A stretch of DNA of 64,000 nt from Hydractinia symbiolongicarpus (GCF_029227915.1 NC_079880.1:3412001-3476000), one strand, 5' to 3'; shown: positions 1 to 10,889, counted from the first letter of the stretch. Notes: generated by a model from the letters alone, not told the origin. A program made the numbers and translations.

Positions 1-168
1 AAATGTTTTCATTTTTGATGAGACGCTGAATAAAAGAAGTTTAATTGCCGGCAAACGAAAACCCGCAACTTCCCGTAAATCCCGGACTCGGCCCGTATAG
101 TCAAAAGTATACAAAGAAAGTACCCAGGGAGTAAACTCATTTCCCGAACGATTTTTTAAATTAATTTT
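1..168 (+). repeat. Partial B-type monomer at window edge
   Basis: The window opens inside a monomer, at AAATGTTTTC, about 35 bp after where its CACCACT would be. It carries B-type states (CTGAATAAAAGAAG, TTGCCGGC, GGACTCGG, GTCAAAAG, CAGGGAG). It resembles but does not equal the monomer at 3208, which has an extra A in GGCAAAACG and ACAAAAAAAG where most copies have ACAAAGAAAG. The array therefore continues beyond the left edge. Confidence 0.95.
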
Positions 169-573
169 CACCACTAAAACGCATGAGACTTGTAGTTTTC
201 AGAAATGTTTTTATTTTTGATGAGACGCTTAATGAAAGTTGTTTAATCGCCGGAAACGAAAACCCGCGATTTCCCGTAAATCCCGGGCTTGGCCCGTATA
301 GTCGAATGTATACAAAGAAAGTACCCTGTGAGTAAACTCATTTCCCGAACGAATTTTTAAATTATTTTTTCACCACTAAAACGCATGAGACTTGTAGTTT
401 TTAAAAATGTTTTCATTTTTGATGAGACGCTAAATAAAAGAAGTTTAATTGCCGGCAAACGAAAACCCGCGACTTCCCGTAAATCCCGGACTCGGCCCGT
501 ATAGTCAAAAGTATACAAAGAAAGTACCCTGTGAGTAAACTCATTTCCCGAACGATTTTTTAAATTATTATTT

Positions 574-775
574 CACCACTAAAGCCCATGAGACTTGTAG
601 TTTTTAAAAATGTTTTCATTTTTGATGAGACGCTGAATAAAAGAAGTTTAATTGCCGGCAAACGAAAACCCGCGACTTCCCGTAAATCCCGGACTCGGCC
701 CGTATAGTCAAAAGTATACAAAGAAAGTACCCAGGGAGTAAACTCATTTCCCGAACGATTTTTTAAATACATTTT
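574..775 (+). repeat. Reference B-type monomer (202 bp)
   Basis: Representative of the commonest family. Diagnostic states are AAAGCCC after CACCACT, GTTTTTAAAAATG, CTGAATAAAAGAAG, TTGCCGGCAA, CCCGCGACTTCCCG, CCGGACTCGG, GTCAAAAGTATAC and CCCAGGGAG. TTGCCGGCAA is a perfect 10-bp palindrome in this family; in families with TCGCCGGC it shrinks to GCCGGC plus partial flanks. On the minus strand a 73-codon open frame covers this monomer and runs into its neighbours. The identical frame recurs in most B monomers and is a consequence of repetition, not evidence of a gene. Confidence 0.95.
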
Positions 776-978
776 CACCACTAAAACGCATGAGACTTGT
801 AGTTTTCAGAAATGTTTTCATTTTTGATGAGACGCTTAATGAAAGTTGTTTAATCGCCGGCAAACGAAAACCCGCAATTTCCCGTAAATCCCGGGCTTGG
901 CCCGTATAGTCGAATGTATACAAAGAAAGTACCCTGTGAGTAAACTCATTTCCCGAACGAATTATTAAATTAATTTTT
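776..978 (+). repeat. Reference A-type monomer (203 bp)
   Basis: Representative of the second main family. It differs from B at clustered diagnostic blocks: GTTTTCAGAAATG, CTTAATGAAAGTTG, CCGGGCTTGGCCCG, GTCGAATGTATAC and CCCTGTGAG, with an ACGAATTATTAAAT-type linker. The blocks between these are nearly identical to B. The central CGGGC-TTG-GCCCG can form a five-pair hairpin with a three-base loop; B has CGGACTCGGCCCG, which breaks that stem. A and B monomers are interspersed rather than strictly alternating. Confidence 0.95.
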
Positions 979-1181
979 CACCACTAAAACGCATGAGACT
1001 TGTAGTTTTCAGAAATGTTTTCATTTTTGATGAGACGCTTAATAAAAGTGGTTTAATCGCCGGCAAACGAAAACCCGCCATTTCCCGTAAATCCCGGACT
1101 CGGCCCGTATAGTCAAAAGTATACAAAGAAAGTACCCGGGGTGTAAACTCATTCCCCGAACGATTTTTTAAATTATTATTT
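979..1181 (+). repeat. Reference C-type monomer (203 bp)
   Basis: This family has an A-like first half (GTTTTCAGAAATG, CTTAATAAAAGTGG) and a B-like second half (CCGGACTCGG, GTCAAAAG) with its own ending, CCCGGGGTG. Its core reads CCCGCCATTTCCCG. The mixed character suggests an old exchange between A and B lineages that was then amplified as a family. Sister copies lie near 2.8, 4.2, 5.85, 12.3, 13.3, 15.75, 23.2 and 28.8 kb. A later form in the right half has AGTGATTTA in place of AGTGGTTTA. Confidence 0.88.
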
Positions 1182-3410
1182 CACCACTAAACCCCATGAG
1201 TCTTGTAGTTTTTAAAAATGTTTTCATTTTTGATGAGACGCTGAATAAAAGAAGTTTAATTGCCGGCAAACGAAAACCTGCGACTTCCCGTAAATCCCGG
1301 ACTCGGCCCGTATAGTCAAAAGTATACAAAGAAAGTACCCAGGGAGTAAACTCATTTCCCGAACGATTTTTTAAATTAATTTTCACCACTAAAACGCATG
1401 AGACTTGTAGTTTTCAGAAATGTTTTCATTTTTGATGAGACGCTTAATGAAAGTTGTTTAATCGCCGGAAACGAAAACCCGCGATTTCCCGTAAATTCCG
1501 GGCTTGGCCCGTATAGTCGAATGTATACAAAGAAAGTACCCTGTGAGTAAACTCATTTCCCGAACGAATTTTTAAATTATTTTTTCACCACTAAAGCCCA
1601 TGAGACTTGTAGTATATAAAAATATTTTCATTTTTGATGAGACGCTGATAAAAAGAAGTTTAATCGCCGGCAAACGAAAACCAGCGACTTCCCGTAAATC
1701 CCGGACTCGGCCCGCATAGTCAAAAGTATACAAAGAAAGTACCCAGGGAGTAAACTCATTTCCCGAACGATTTTTTAAATAATTCTTTCACCACTAAATC
1801 GCATGAGACTTGTAGTTTTCAAAAATGTTTTCATTTTTGATGAGACGCTGAATAAAAGAAGTTTAATCGCCGGCAAACGAAAACCTGCGATTTCCCGTAA
1901 ATCCCGGACTCGGCCCGTATAGTCAAAAGTATACAAAGAAAGTACCCAGGCTGTAAACTCATTTCCCGAACGATTTTTTAAAATATTATTTCACCACTAA
2001 AGCCCATGAGACTTGTAGTATTTAAAAAAATTTTCATTTTTGATGAGACGCTGAATAAAAGAAGTTTAATCGCCGGCAAACGAAAACCTGCGATTTCCCG
2101 TAAATCCCGGACTCGGCCCGTATAGTCGAATGTATACAAAGAAAGTACCCTGTGAGTAAACTCATTTTCCGAACGAATTTTTAAATTATTTTTTCACCAC
2201 TAAAACGCATGAGACTTGTAGTTTTTAAAAATATTTTCATTTTTTATGAGACGCTGAATAAAAGAAGTTTAATTGCCGGCAAACGAAAACCCGCGACTTC
2301 CCGTAAATCCCGGACTCGGCCCGTATAGTCAAAAGTATACAAAGAAAGTACCCTGTGAGTAAACTCATTTCCCGAACGATTTTTTAAATTATTATTTCAC
2401 CACTAAAGCCCATGAGACTTGTAGTTTTTAAAAATGTTTTCATTTTTGATGAGACGCTGAATAAAAGAAGTTTAATTGCCGGCAAACGAAAACCCGCGAC
2501 TTCCCGTAAATCCCGGACTCGGACCGTATAGTCAAAAGTATACAAAGAAAGTACCCAGGGAGTAAACTCATTTCCTGAACGATTTTTTAAAAAAATTTTC
2601 ACCACTAAAACGCATGAGACTTGTAGTTTTCAGAAATGTTTTCATTTTTGATGAGACGCTTAATGAAAGTTGTTTAATCGCCGGCAAACGAAAACCCGCG
2701 ATTTCCCGTAAATCCCGGGCTTGGCCCGTATAGTCGAATGTATACAAAGAAAGTACCCTGTGAGTAAACTCATTTCCTGAACGAATTTTTAAATTATTTT
2801 TTCACCACTAAAACGCATGAGACTTGTAGTTTTCAGAAATGTTTTCATTTTTGATGAGACGCTTAATAAAAGTGGTTTAATCGCCGGCAAACGAAAACCC
2901 GCCATTTCCCGTAAATCCCGGACTCGGCCCGTATAGTCAAAAGTATACAAAGAAAGTACCCGGGGTGTAAACTCATTTCCCGAACGATTTTTTAAATTAT
3001 TATTTCACCACTAAAGCCCATGAGTCTTGTAGTTTTTAAAAATGTTTTCATTTTTGATGAGACGCTTAATGAAAGTTGTTTAATCGCCGGAGACGAAAAC
3101 CCGCGATTTCCCGTCAATTCCGGGCTTGGCCCGTATAGTCGAATGTATACAAAGAAAGTACCCTGTGAGTAGACTCATTTCCCGAACGAATTTTTAAATT
3201 ATTTTTTCACCACTAAAACGCATGAGACTTGTAGTTTTTAAAAATGTTTTCATTTTTGATGAGACGCTGAATAAAAGAAGTTTAATTGCCGGCAAAACGA
3301 AAACCCGCGACTTCCCGTAAATCCCGGACTCGGCCCGTATAGTCAAAAGTATACAAAAAAAGTACCCAGGGAGTAAACTCATTTCCCGAACGATTTTTTA
3401 AATTAATTTT

Positions 3411-6400
3411 CACCACTAAAACGCATGAGACTTGTAGTTTTCAGAAATGTTTTCATTTTTGATGAGACGCTTAATGAAAGTTGTTTAATCGCCGGAAACG
3501 AAAACCTGCGATTTCCCGTAAATCCCGGGCTTGGCCCGTATAGTCGAATGTATACAAAGAAAGTACCCTGTGAGTAAACTCATTTCCCGAACGAATTTTT
3601 AAATTATTTTTTCACCACTAAAACGCATGAGACTTGTAGTTTTTAAAAATGTTTTCATTTTTGATGAGACGCTAAATAAAAGAAGTTTAATTGCCGGCAA
3701 ACGAAAACCCGCGACTTCCCGTAAATCCCGGACTCGGCCCGTATAGTCAAAAGTATACAAAGAAAGTACCCTGTGAGTAAACTCATTTCCCGAACGATTT
3801 TTTAAATTATTATTTCACCACTAAAGCCCATGAGACTTGTAGTTTTTAAAAATGTTTTCATTTTTGATGAGACGCTGAATAAAAGAAGTTTAATTGCCGG
3901 CAAACGAAAACCCGCGACTTCCCGTAAATCCCGGACTCGGCCCGTATAGTCAAAAGTATACAAAGAAAGTACCCAGGGAGTAAACTCATTTCCCGAACGA
4001 TTTTTTAAATACATTTTCACCACTAAAACGCATGAGACTTGTAGTTTTCAGAAATGTTTTCATTTTTGATGAGACGCTTAATGAAAGTTGTTTAATCGCC
4101 GGCAAACGAAAACCCGCAATTTCCCGTAAATCCCGGGCTTGGCCCGTATAGTCGAATGTATACAAAGAAAGTACCCTGTGAGTAAACTCATTTCCCGAAC
4201 GAATTATTAAATTAATTTTTCACCACTAAAACGCATGAGACTTGTAGTTTTCAGAAATGTTTTCATTTTTGATGAGACGCTTAATAAAAGTGGTTTAATC
4301 GCCGGCAAACGAAAACCCGCCATTTCCCGTAAATCCCGGACTCGGCCCGTATAGTCAAAAGTATACAAAGAAAGTACCCGGGGTGTAAACTCATTCCCCG
4401 AACGATTTTTTAAATTATTATTTCACCACTAAACCCCATGAGTCTTGTAGTTTTTAAAAATGTTTTCATTTTTGATGAGACGCTGAATAAAAGAAGATTA
4501 ATTGCCGGCAAACGAAAACCTGCGACTTCCCGTAAATCCCGGACTCGGCCCGTATAGTCAAAAGTATACAAAGAAAGTACCCAGGGAGTAAACTCATTTC
4601 CCGAACGATTTTTTAAATTAATTTTCACCACTAAAACGCATGAGACTTGTAGTTTTCAGAAATGTTTTCATTTTTGATGAGACGCTTAATGAAAGTTGTT
4701 TAATCGCCGGAAACGAAAACCCGCGATTTCCCGTAAATTCCGGGCTTGGCCCGTATAGTCGAATGTATACAAAGAAAGTACCCTGTGAGTAAACTCATTT
4801 CCCGAACGAATTTTTAAATTATTTTTTCACCACTAAAGCCCATGAGACTTGTAGTATATAAAAATATTTTCATTTTTGATGAGACGCTGATAAAAAGAAG
4901 TTTAATCGCCGGCAAACGAAAACCAGCGACTTCCCGTAAATCCCGGACTCGGCCCGCATAGTCAAAAGTATACAAAGAAAGTACCCAGGGAGTAAACTCA
5001 TTTCCCGAACGATTTTTTAAATAATTCTTTCACCACTAAATCGCATGAGACTTGTAGTTTTCAAAAATGTTTTCATTTTTGATGAGACGCTGAATAAAAG
5101 AAGTTTAATCGCCGGCAAACGAAAACCTGCGATTTCCCGTAAATCCCGGACTCGGCCCGTATAGTCAAAAGTATACAAAGAAAGTACCCAGGCTGTAAAC
5201 TCATTTCCCGAACGATTTTTTAAAATATTATTTCACCACTAAAGCCCATGAGACTTGTAGTATTTAAAAAAATTTTCATTTTTGATGAGACGCTGAATAA
5301 AAGAAGTTTAATCGCCGGCAAACGAAAACCTGCGATTTCCCGTAAATCCCGGACTCGGCCCGTATAGTCGAATGTATACAAAGAAAGTACCCTGTGAGTA
5401 AACTCATTTTCCGAACGAATTTTTAAATTATTTTTTCACCACTAAAACGCATGAGACTTGTAGTTTTTAAAAATATTTTCATTTTTTATGAGACGCTGAA
5501 TAAAAGAAGTTTAATTGCCGGCAAACGAAAACCCGCGACTTCCCGTAAATCCCGGACTCGGCCCGTATAGTCAAAAGTATACAAAGAAAGTACCCTGTGA
5601 GTAAACTCATTTCCCGAACGATTTTTTAAATTATTATTTCACCACTAAAGCCCATGAGACTTGTAGTTTTTAAAAATGTTTTCATTTTTGATGAGACGCT
5701 GAATAAAAGAAGTTTAATTGCCGGCAAACGAAAACCCGCGACTTCCCGTAAATCCCGGACTCGGACCGTATAGTCAAAAGTATACAAAGAAAGTACCCAG
5801 GGAGTAAACTCATTTCCTGAACGATTTTTTAAAAAAATTTTCACCACTAAAACGCATGAGACTTGTAGTTTTCAGAAATGTTTTCATTTTTGATGAGACG
5901 CTTAATAAAAGTGGTTTAATCGCCGGCAAACGAAAACCCGCCATTTCCCGTAAATCCCGGACTCGGCCCGTATAGTCAAAAGTATACAAAGAAAGTACCC
6001 GGGGTGTAAACTCATTTCCCGAACGATTTTTTAAATTATTATTTCACCACTAAAGCCCATGAGTCTTGTAGTTTTTAAAAATGTTTTCATTTTTGATGAG
6101 ACGCTTAATGAAAGTTGTTTAATCGCCGGAGACGAAAACCCGCGATTTCCCGTCAATTCCGGGCTTGGCCCGTATAGTCGAATGTATACAAAGAAAGTAC
6201 CCTGTGAGTAGACTCATTTCCCGAACGAATTTTTAAATTATTTTTTCACCACTAAAACGCATGAGACTTGTAGTTTTTAAAAATGTTTTCATTTTTGATG
6301 AGACGCTGAATAAAAGAAGTTTAATTGCCGGCAAAACGAAAACCCGCGACTTCCCGTAAATCCCGGACTCGGCCCGTATAGTCAAAAGTATACAAAAAAA

Positions 6401-6449
6401 GTACCCAGGGAGTAAACTCATTTCCCGAACGATTTTTTAAATTAATTTT
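3411..6449 (+). repeat. Higher-order repeat unit 2, 15 monomers (3,039 bp)
   Basis: Second copy of the 16-monomer unit, in direct tandem with the first. It is shorter by exactly one monomer: the A-type copy present at 2600-2802 in unit 1 is missing after 5842, where the sequence passes directly to the C-type monomer. The 203-bp loss keeps the repeat register, as expected from homologous misalignment. A third unit starts at 6450 with one matching A monomer and diverges near 6620 (TTTTCCAAACG, then CACCAATAAA). Confidence 0.93.
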
Positions 6450-7868
6450 CACCACTAAAACGCATGAGACTTGTAGTTTTCAGAAATGTTTTCATTTTTG
6501 ATGAGACGCTTAATGAAAGTTGTTTAATCGCCGGAAACGAAAACCTGCGATTTCCCGTAAATCCCGGGCTTGGCCCGTATAGTCGAATGTATACAAAGAA
6601 AGTACCCTGTGAGTAAACTCATTTTCCAAACGAATTTTTAAATTATTTTTTCACCAATAAAACGCATGAAACTTGTAGTTTTCAGAAATGTTTTCATTTT
6701 TGATGAGACGCTTAATAAAAGTGGTTTAATGGCCGGCAAACGAAAACCCGCGATTTCCCGTAAATCCCGGGCTTGGCCCGTATAGTCGAATGTATACAAA
6801 GAAAGTACCCTGTGAGTAAACTCATTTCCAAAACGATTTTTTAAATTATCTTTTCACCACTAAAACGCTTGAGACTTGTAGTTTTCAAAAATGTTTTCAT
6901 TTTTGATGAGACGCTGAATAAAAGAAGTTTAATCGCCGGCAAACGAAAACCCGCCATTTCCCGTAAACCCCGGACTCGGCCCGCATAGTAAAAAGTATAC
7001 AAAGAAAGTACCCAGGGAGTAAACTCATTTCCCGAACGATTTTTTAAATTATTTTTTCACCACTAAATCGCATGACACTTGTAGTTTTCAAAAATGTTTT
7101 CATTTTTGATGAGACGCTGAATAAAAGAAGTTTAATCGCCGGCAAACGAAAACCTGCGATTTCCCGTAAATCCCGGACTCGGTCCGTATAGTCAAAAGTA
7201 TACAAAGAAAGTACCCAGGCTGTAAACTCATTTCCCGAACGATTTTTTAAATTATTATTTCACCACTAAAGCCCATGAGACTTGTAGTATTTAAAAATAT
7301 TTTCATTTTTGATGAGACGCTGAATAAAAGAAGTTTAATCGCCGGCAAACGAAAACCTGCGATTTCCCGTAAATCCCGGACTCGGCCCGTATAGTCAAAA
7401 GTATACAAAGAAAGTACCCAGGGTGTAAACTCATTTCCCGAACGATTTTTTAAATTATTATTTCACCACTAAAGCACATGAGACTTGTAGTATATAAAAA
7501 TATTTTCATTTTTGATGAGACGCTGAATAAAAGAAGTTTAATCGCCGGCAAACGAAAACCCGCGACTTCCCGTAAATCCCGGACTCGGCCCGTATAGTCA
7601 AAAGTATACAAAGAAAGTACCCAGGGAGTAAACTCATTTCCCGAACGATTTTTTAAATTAATTTTCACCACTAAAACGCATGAGACTTGTAGTTTTCAGA
7701 AATGTTTTCATTTTTGATGAGACGCTTAATGAAAGTTGTTTAATTGCCGGCAAACGAAAACCCGCGACTTCCCGTAAATCCCGGACTCGGCCCGTATAGT
7801 CAAAAGTATACAAAGAAAGTACCCGGGGTGTAAACTCATTTCCCGAACGATTTTTTAAATTATTATTT
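6450..7868 (+). repeat. Mixed monomers between higher-order blocks (7 monomers)
   Basis: Seven in-register monomers join the 3.24 kb units to the 1,007-bp units. They include an A whose end is TTTTCCAAACG, one with CACCAATAAA and CATGAAACTTG, one with CGCTTGAGACTTG, E and F types, and a D type with GCACATGAG starting near 7464. There is no unique DNA. The CGCTTGAG type links this stretch to the blocks at 16.9-18.6 and 30.2-31.1 kb. Confidence 0.9.
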
Positions 7869-8875
7869 CGCCACTAAACCCCATGAGTCTTGTAGTTTTT
7901 AAAAATGTTTTCATTTTTGATGAGACGCTGAATAAAAGAAGTTTAATTGCCGGCAAACGAAAACCTGCGACTTCCCGTAAATCCCGGACTCGGCCCGTAT
8001 AGTCAAAAGTATACAAAGAAAGTACCCAGGGAGTAAACTCATTTCCAGAACGATTTTTTAAATTAATTTTCACCACTAAAACGCATGAGACTTGTAGTTT
8101 TCAGAAATGTTTTCATTTTTGATGAGACGCTTAATGAAAGTTGTTTAATCGCCGGAAACGAAAACCCGCGATTTCCCGTAAATTCCAGGCTTGGCCCGTA
8201 TAGTCGAATGTATACAAAGAAAGTACCCTGTGAGTAAACTCATTTCCCGAACGAATTTTTAAATTATTTTTTCACCACTAAAACGCATGAGACTTGTAGT
8301 TTTCAGAAATGTTTTCATTTTTGATGAGACGATTAATAAAAGTGGTTTAATCGCCGGCAAACGAAAACCCGCCATTTCCCGTAAACCCCGGACTCGGCCC
8401 GCATAGTCAAAAGTATACAAAGAAAGTACCCAGGGAGTAAACTCATTTCCCGAACGATTTTTTAAATAATTTTTTCACCACTAAATCGCATGAGACTTGT
8501 AGTTTTCAAAAATGTTTTCATTTTTGATGAGACGCTGAATAAAAGAAGTTTAATCGCCGGCAAACGAAAACCTGCGATTTCCCGTAAATCCCGGACTCGG
8601 CCCGTGTAGTCAAAAGTATACAAAGAAAGTACCCAGGCTGTAAACTCATTTCCCGAACGATTTTTTAAAATATTATTTTACCACTAAAGCCCATGAGACT
8701 TGTAGTATTTAAAAATATTTTCATTTTTGATGAGACGCTGAATAAAAGAAGTTTAATCGCCGGCAAACGAAAACCTGCGATTTCCCGTAAATCCCGGACT
8801 CGGCCCGTATAGTCAAAAGTATACAATACCCAGGGTGTAAACTCATTTCCCGAAGGATTTTTTAAATTATTATTT
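7869..8875 (+). repeat. 1,007-bp five-monomer unit, copy 1 (B4-A-G-E-FΔ6)
   Basis: First of three direct copies. The order is B4 (CCCCATGAGTC), A with AATTCCAGGC, G (8273-8475, GATTAATAAAAGTGG), E (8476-8678, GTGTAGTC and CAGGCTG) and FΔ6 (8679-8875, 197 bp, TATACAATACCC). Copy 1 starts with B4 where copies 2 and 3 start with D. The unit length is 1,013 bp minus the 6-bp deletion. E to F here shows TACCACT for CACCACT, shared with copy 2. Confidence 0.93.
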
Positions 8876-9882
8876 CACCACTAAAGCCCATGAGACTTGT
8901 AGTATATAAAAATATTTTCATTTTTGATGAGACGCTGAATAAAAGAAGTTTAATCGCCGGCAAACGAAAACCAGCGACTTCCCGTAAATCCCGGACTCGG
9001 CCCGTATAGTCAAAAGTATACAAAGAAAGTACCCAGGGAGTAAACTCATTTCCCGAAGGATTTTTCAAATTAATTTTCACCACTAAAACGCATGAGACTT
9101 GTAGTTTTCAGAAATGTTTTCATTTTTGATGAGACGCTTAATGAAAGTTGTTTAATCGCCGGAAACGAAAACCCGCGATTTCCCGTAAATTCCAGGCTTG
9201 GCCCGTATAGTCGAATGTATACAAAGAAAGTACCCTGTGAGTAAACTCATTTCCCGAACGAATTTTTAAATTATTTTTTCACCACTAAAACGCATGAGAC
9301 TTGTAGTTTTCAGAAATGTTTTCATTTTTGATGAGACGATTAATAAAAGTGGTTTAATCGCCGGCAAACGAAAACCCGCCATTTCCCGTAAACCCCGGAC
9401 TCGGCCCGCATAGTCAAAAGTATACAAAGAAAGTACCCAGGGAGTAAACTCATTTCCCGAACGATTTTTTAAATAATTTTTTCACCACTAAATCGCATGA
9501 GACTTGTAGTTTTCAAAAATGTTTTCATTTTTGATGAGACGCTGAATAAAAGAAGTTTAATCGCCGGCAAACGAAAACCTGCGATTTCCCGTAAATCCCG
9601 GACTCGGCCCGTGTAGTCAAAAGTATACAAAGAAAGTACCCAGGCTGTAAACTCATTTCCCGAACGATTTTTTAAAATATTATTTTACCACTAAAGCCCA
9701 TGAGACTTGTAGTATTTAAAAATATTTTCATTTTTGATGAGACGCTGAATAAAAGAAGTTTAATCGCCGGCAAACGAAAACCTGCGATTTCCCGTAAATC
9801 CCGGACTCGGCCCGTATAGTCAAAAGTATACAATACCCAGGGTGTAAACTCATTTCCCGAAGGATTTTTTAAATTATTATTT
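8876..9882 (+). repeat. 1,007-bp five-monomer unit, copy 2 (D-A-G-E-FΔ6)
   Basis: Direct tandem copy of the same module, beginning with D (TAGTATATAAAAAT, CCAGCGAC) at 8876-9077. It keeps CGAAGGATTTTTC at the end of D, AATTCCAGGC in A, GATTAATAAAAG in G, GTGTAGTC in E and TATACAATACCC in FΔ6. By eye it is almost identical to copy 3, so the tripling is recent. Confidence 0.94.
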
Positions 9883-10889
9883 CACCACTACAGCCCATGA
9901 GACTTGTAGTATATAAAAATATTTTCATTTTTGATGAGACGCTGAATAAAAGAAGTTTAATCGCCGGCAAACGAAAACCAGCGACTTCCCGTAAATCCCG
10001 GACTCGGCCCGTATAGTCAAAAGTATACAAAGAAAGTACCCAGGGAGTAAACTCATTTCCCGAAGGATTTTTCAAATTAATTTTCACCACTAAAACGCAT
10101 GAGACTTGTAGTTTTCAGAAATGTTTTCATTTTTGATGAGACGCTTAATGAAAGTTGTTTAATCGCCGGAAACGAAAACCCGCGATTTCCCGTAAATTCC
10201 AGGCTTGGCCCGTATAGTCGAATGTATACAAAGAAAGTACCCTGTGAGTAAACTCATTTCCCGAACGAATTTTTAAATTATTTTTTCACCACTAAAACGC
10301 ATGAGACTTGTAGTTTTCAGAAATGTTTTCATTTTTGATGAGACGATTAATAAAAGTGGTTTAATCGCCGGCAAACGAAAACCCGCCATTTCCCGTAAAC
10401 CCCGGACTCGGCCCGCATAGTCAAAAGTATACAAAGAAAGTACCCAGGGAGTAAACTCATTTCCCGAACGATTTTTTAAATAATTTTTTCACCACTAAAT
10501 CGCATGAGACTTGTAGTTTTCAAAAATGTTTTCATTTTTGATGAGACGCTGAATAAAAGAAGTTTAATCGCCGGCAAACGAAAACCTGCGATTTCCCGTA
10601 AATCCCGGACTCGGCCCGTGTAGTCAAAAGTATACAAAGAAAGTACCCAGGCTGTAAACTCATTTCCCGAACGATTTTTTAAAATATTATTTCACCACTA
10701 AAGCCCATGAGACTTGTAGTATTTAAAAATATTTTCATTTTTGATGAGACGCTGAATAAAAGAAGTTTAATCGCCGGCAAACGAAAACCTGCGATTTCCC
10801 GTAAATCCCGGACTCGGCCCGTATAGTCAAAAGTATACAATACCCAGGGTGTAAACTCATTTCCCGAACGATTTTTTAAATTATTATTT
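9883..10889 (+). repeat. 1,007-bp five-monomer unit, copy 3 (D-A-G-E-FΔ6)
   Basis: Third direct copy at exactly 1,007 bp offset. It has CACTACAGCCC at its start, a private single-base change, and normal CACCACT between E and F. The next monomer, D at 10890, would begin a fourth copy, but after D the order changes to C and B. Confidence 0.94.

Larger units (their letters stand above)
169..3410 (+). repeat. Higher-order repeat unit 1, 16 monomers (3,242 bp)
   Basis: Monomer order read by eye is A, B, B, B4-precursor/A/C, B4, A, D, E, F/A chimera, B, B, A, C, B4/A chimera, B. The same order, with the same private variants, restarts at 3411. Shared private marks include CTGATAAAAAGAAG near 1645 and 4887, TTTTTTATGAG near 2239 and 5480, GGACCGTATAG near 2521 and 5763, GCCGGAGACG near 3086 and 6126, and GGCAAAACG near 3291 and 6331. 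So many shared private marks imply a recent duplication of a 3.24 kb segment. Confidence 0.93.

Noticed and set aside
169-6449. Assembly duplication as the sole explanation of the 3.24 kb repeat
   Set aside because: The copies differ by a whole monomer and some base changes, and similar duplications of many sizes occur across the window. Real duplication is more likely, though raw reads are needed to exclude an assembly error.
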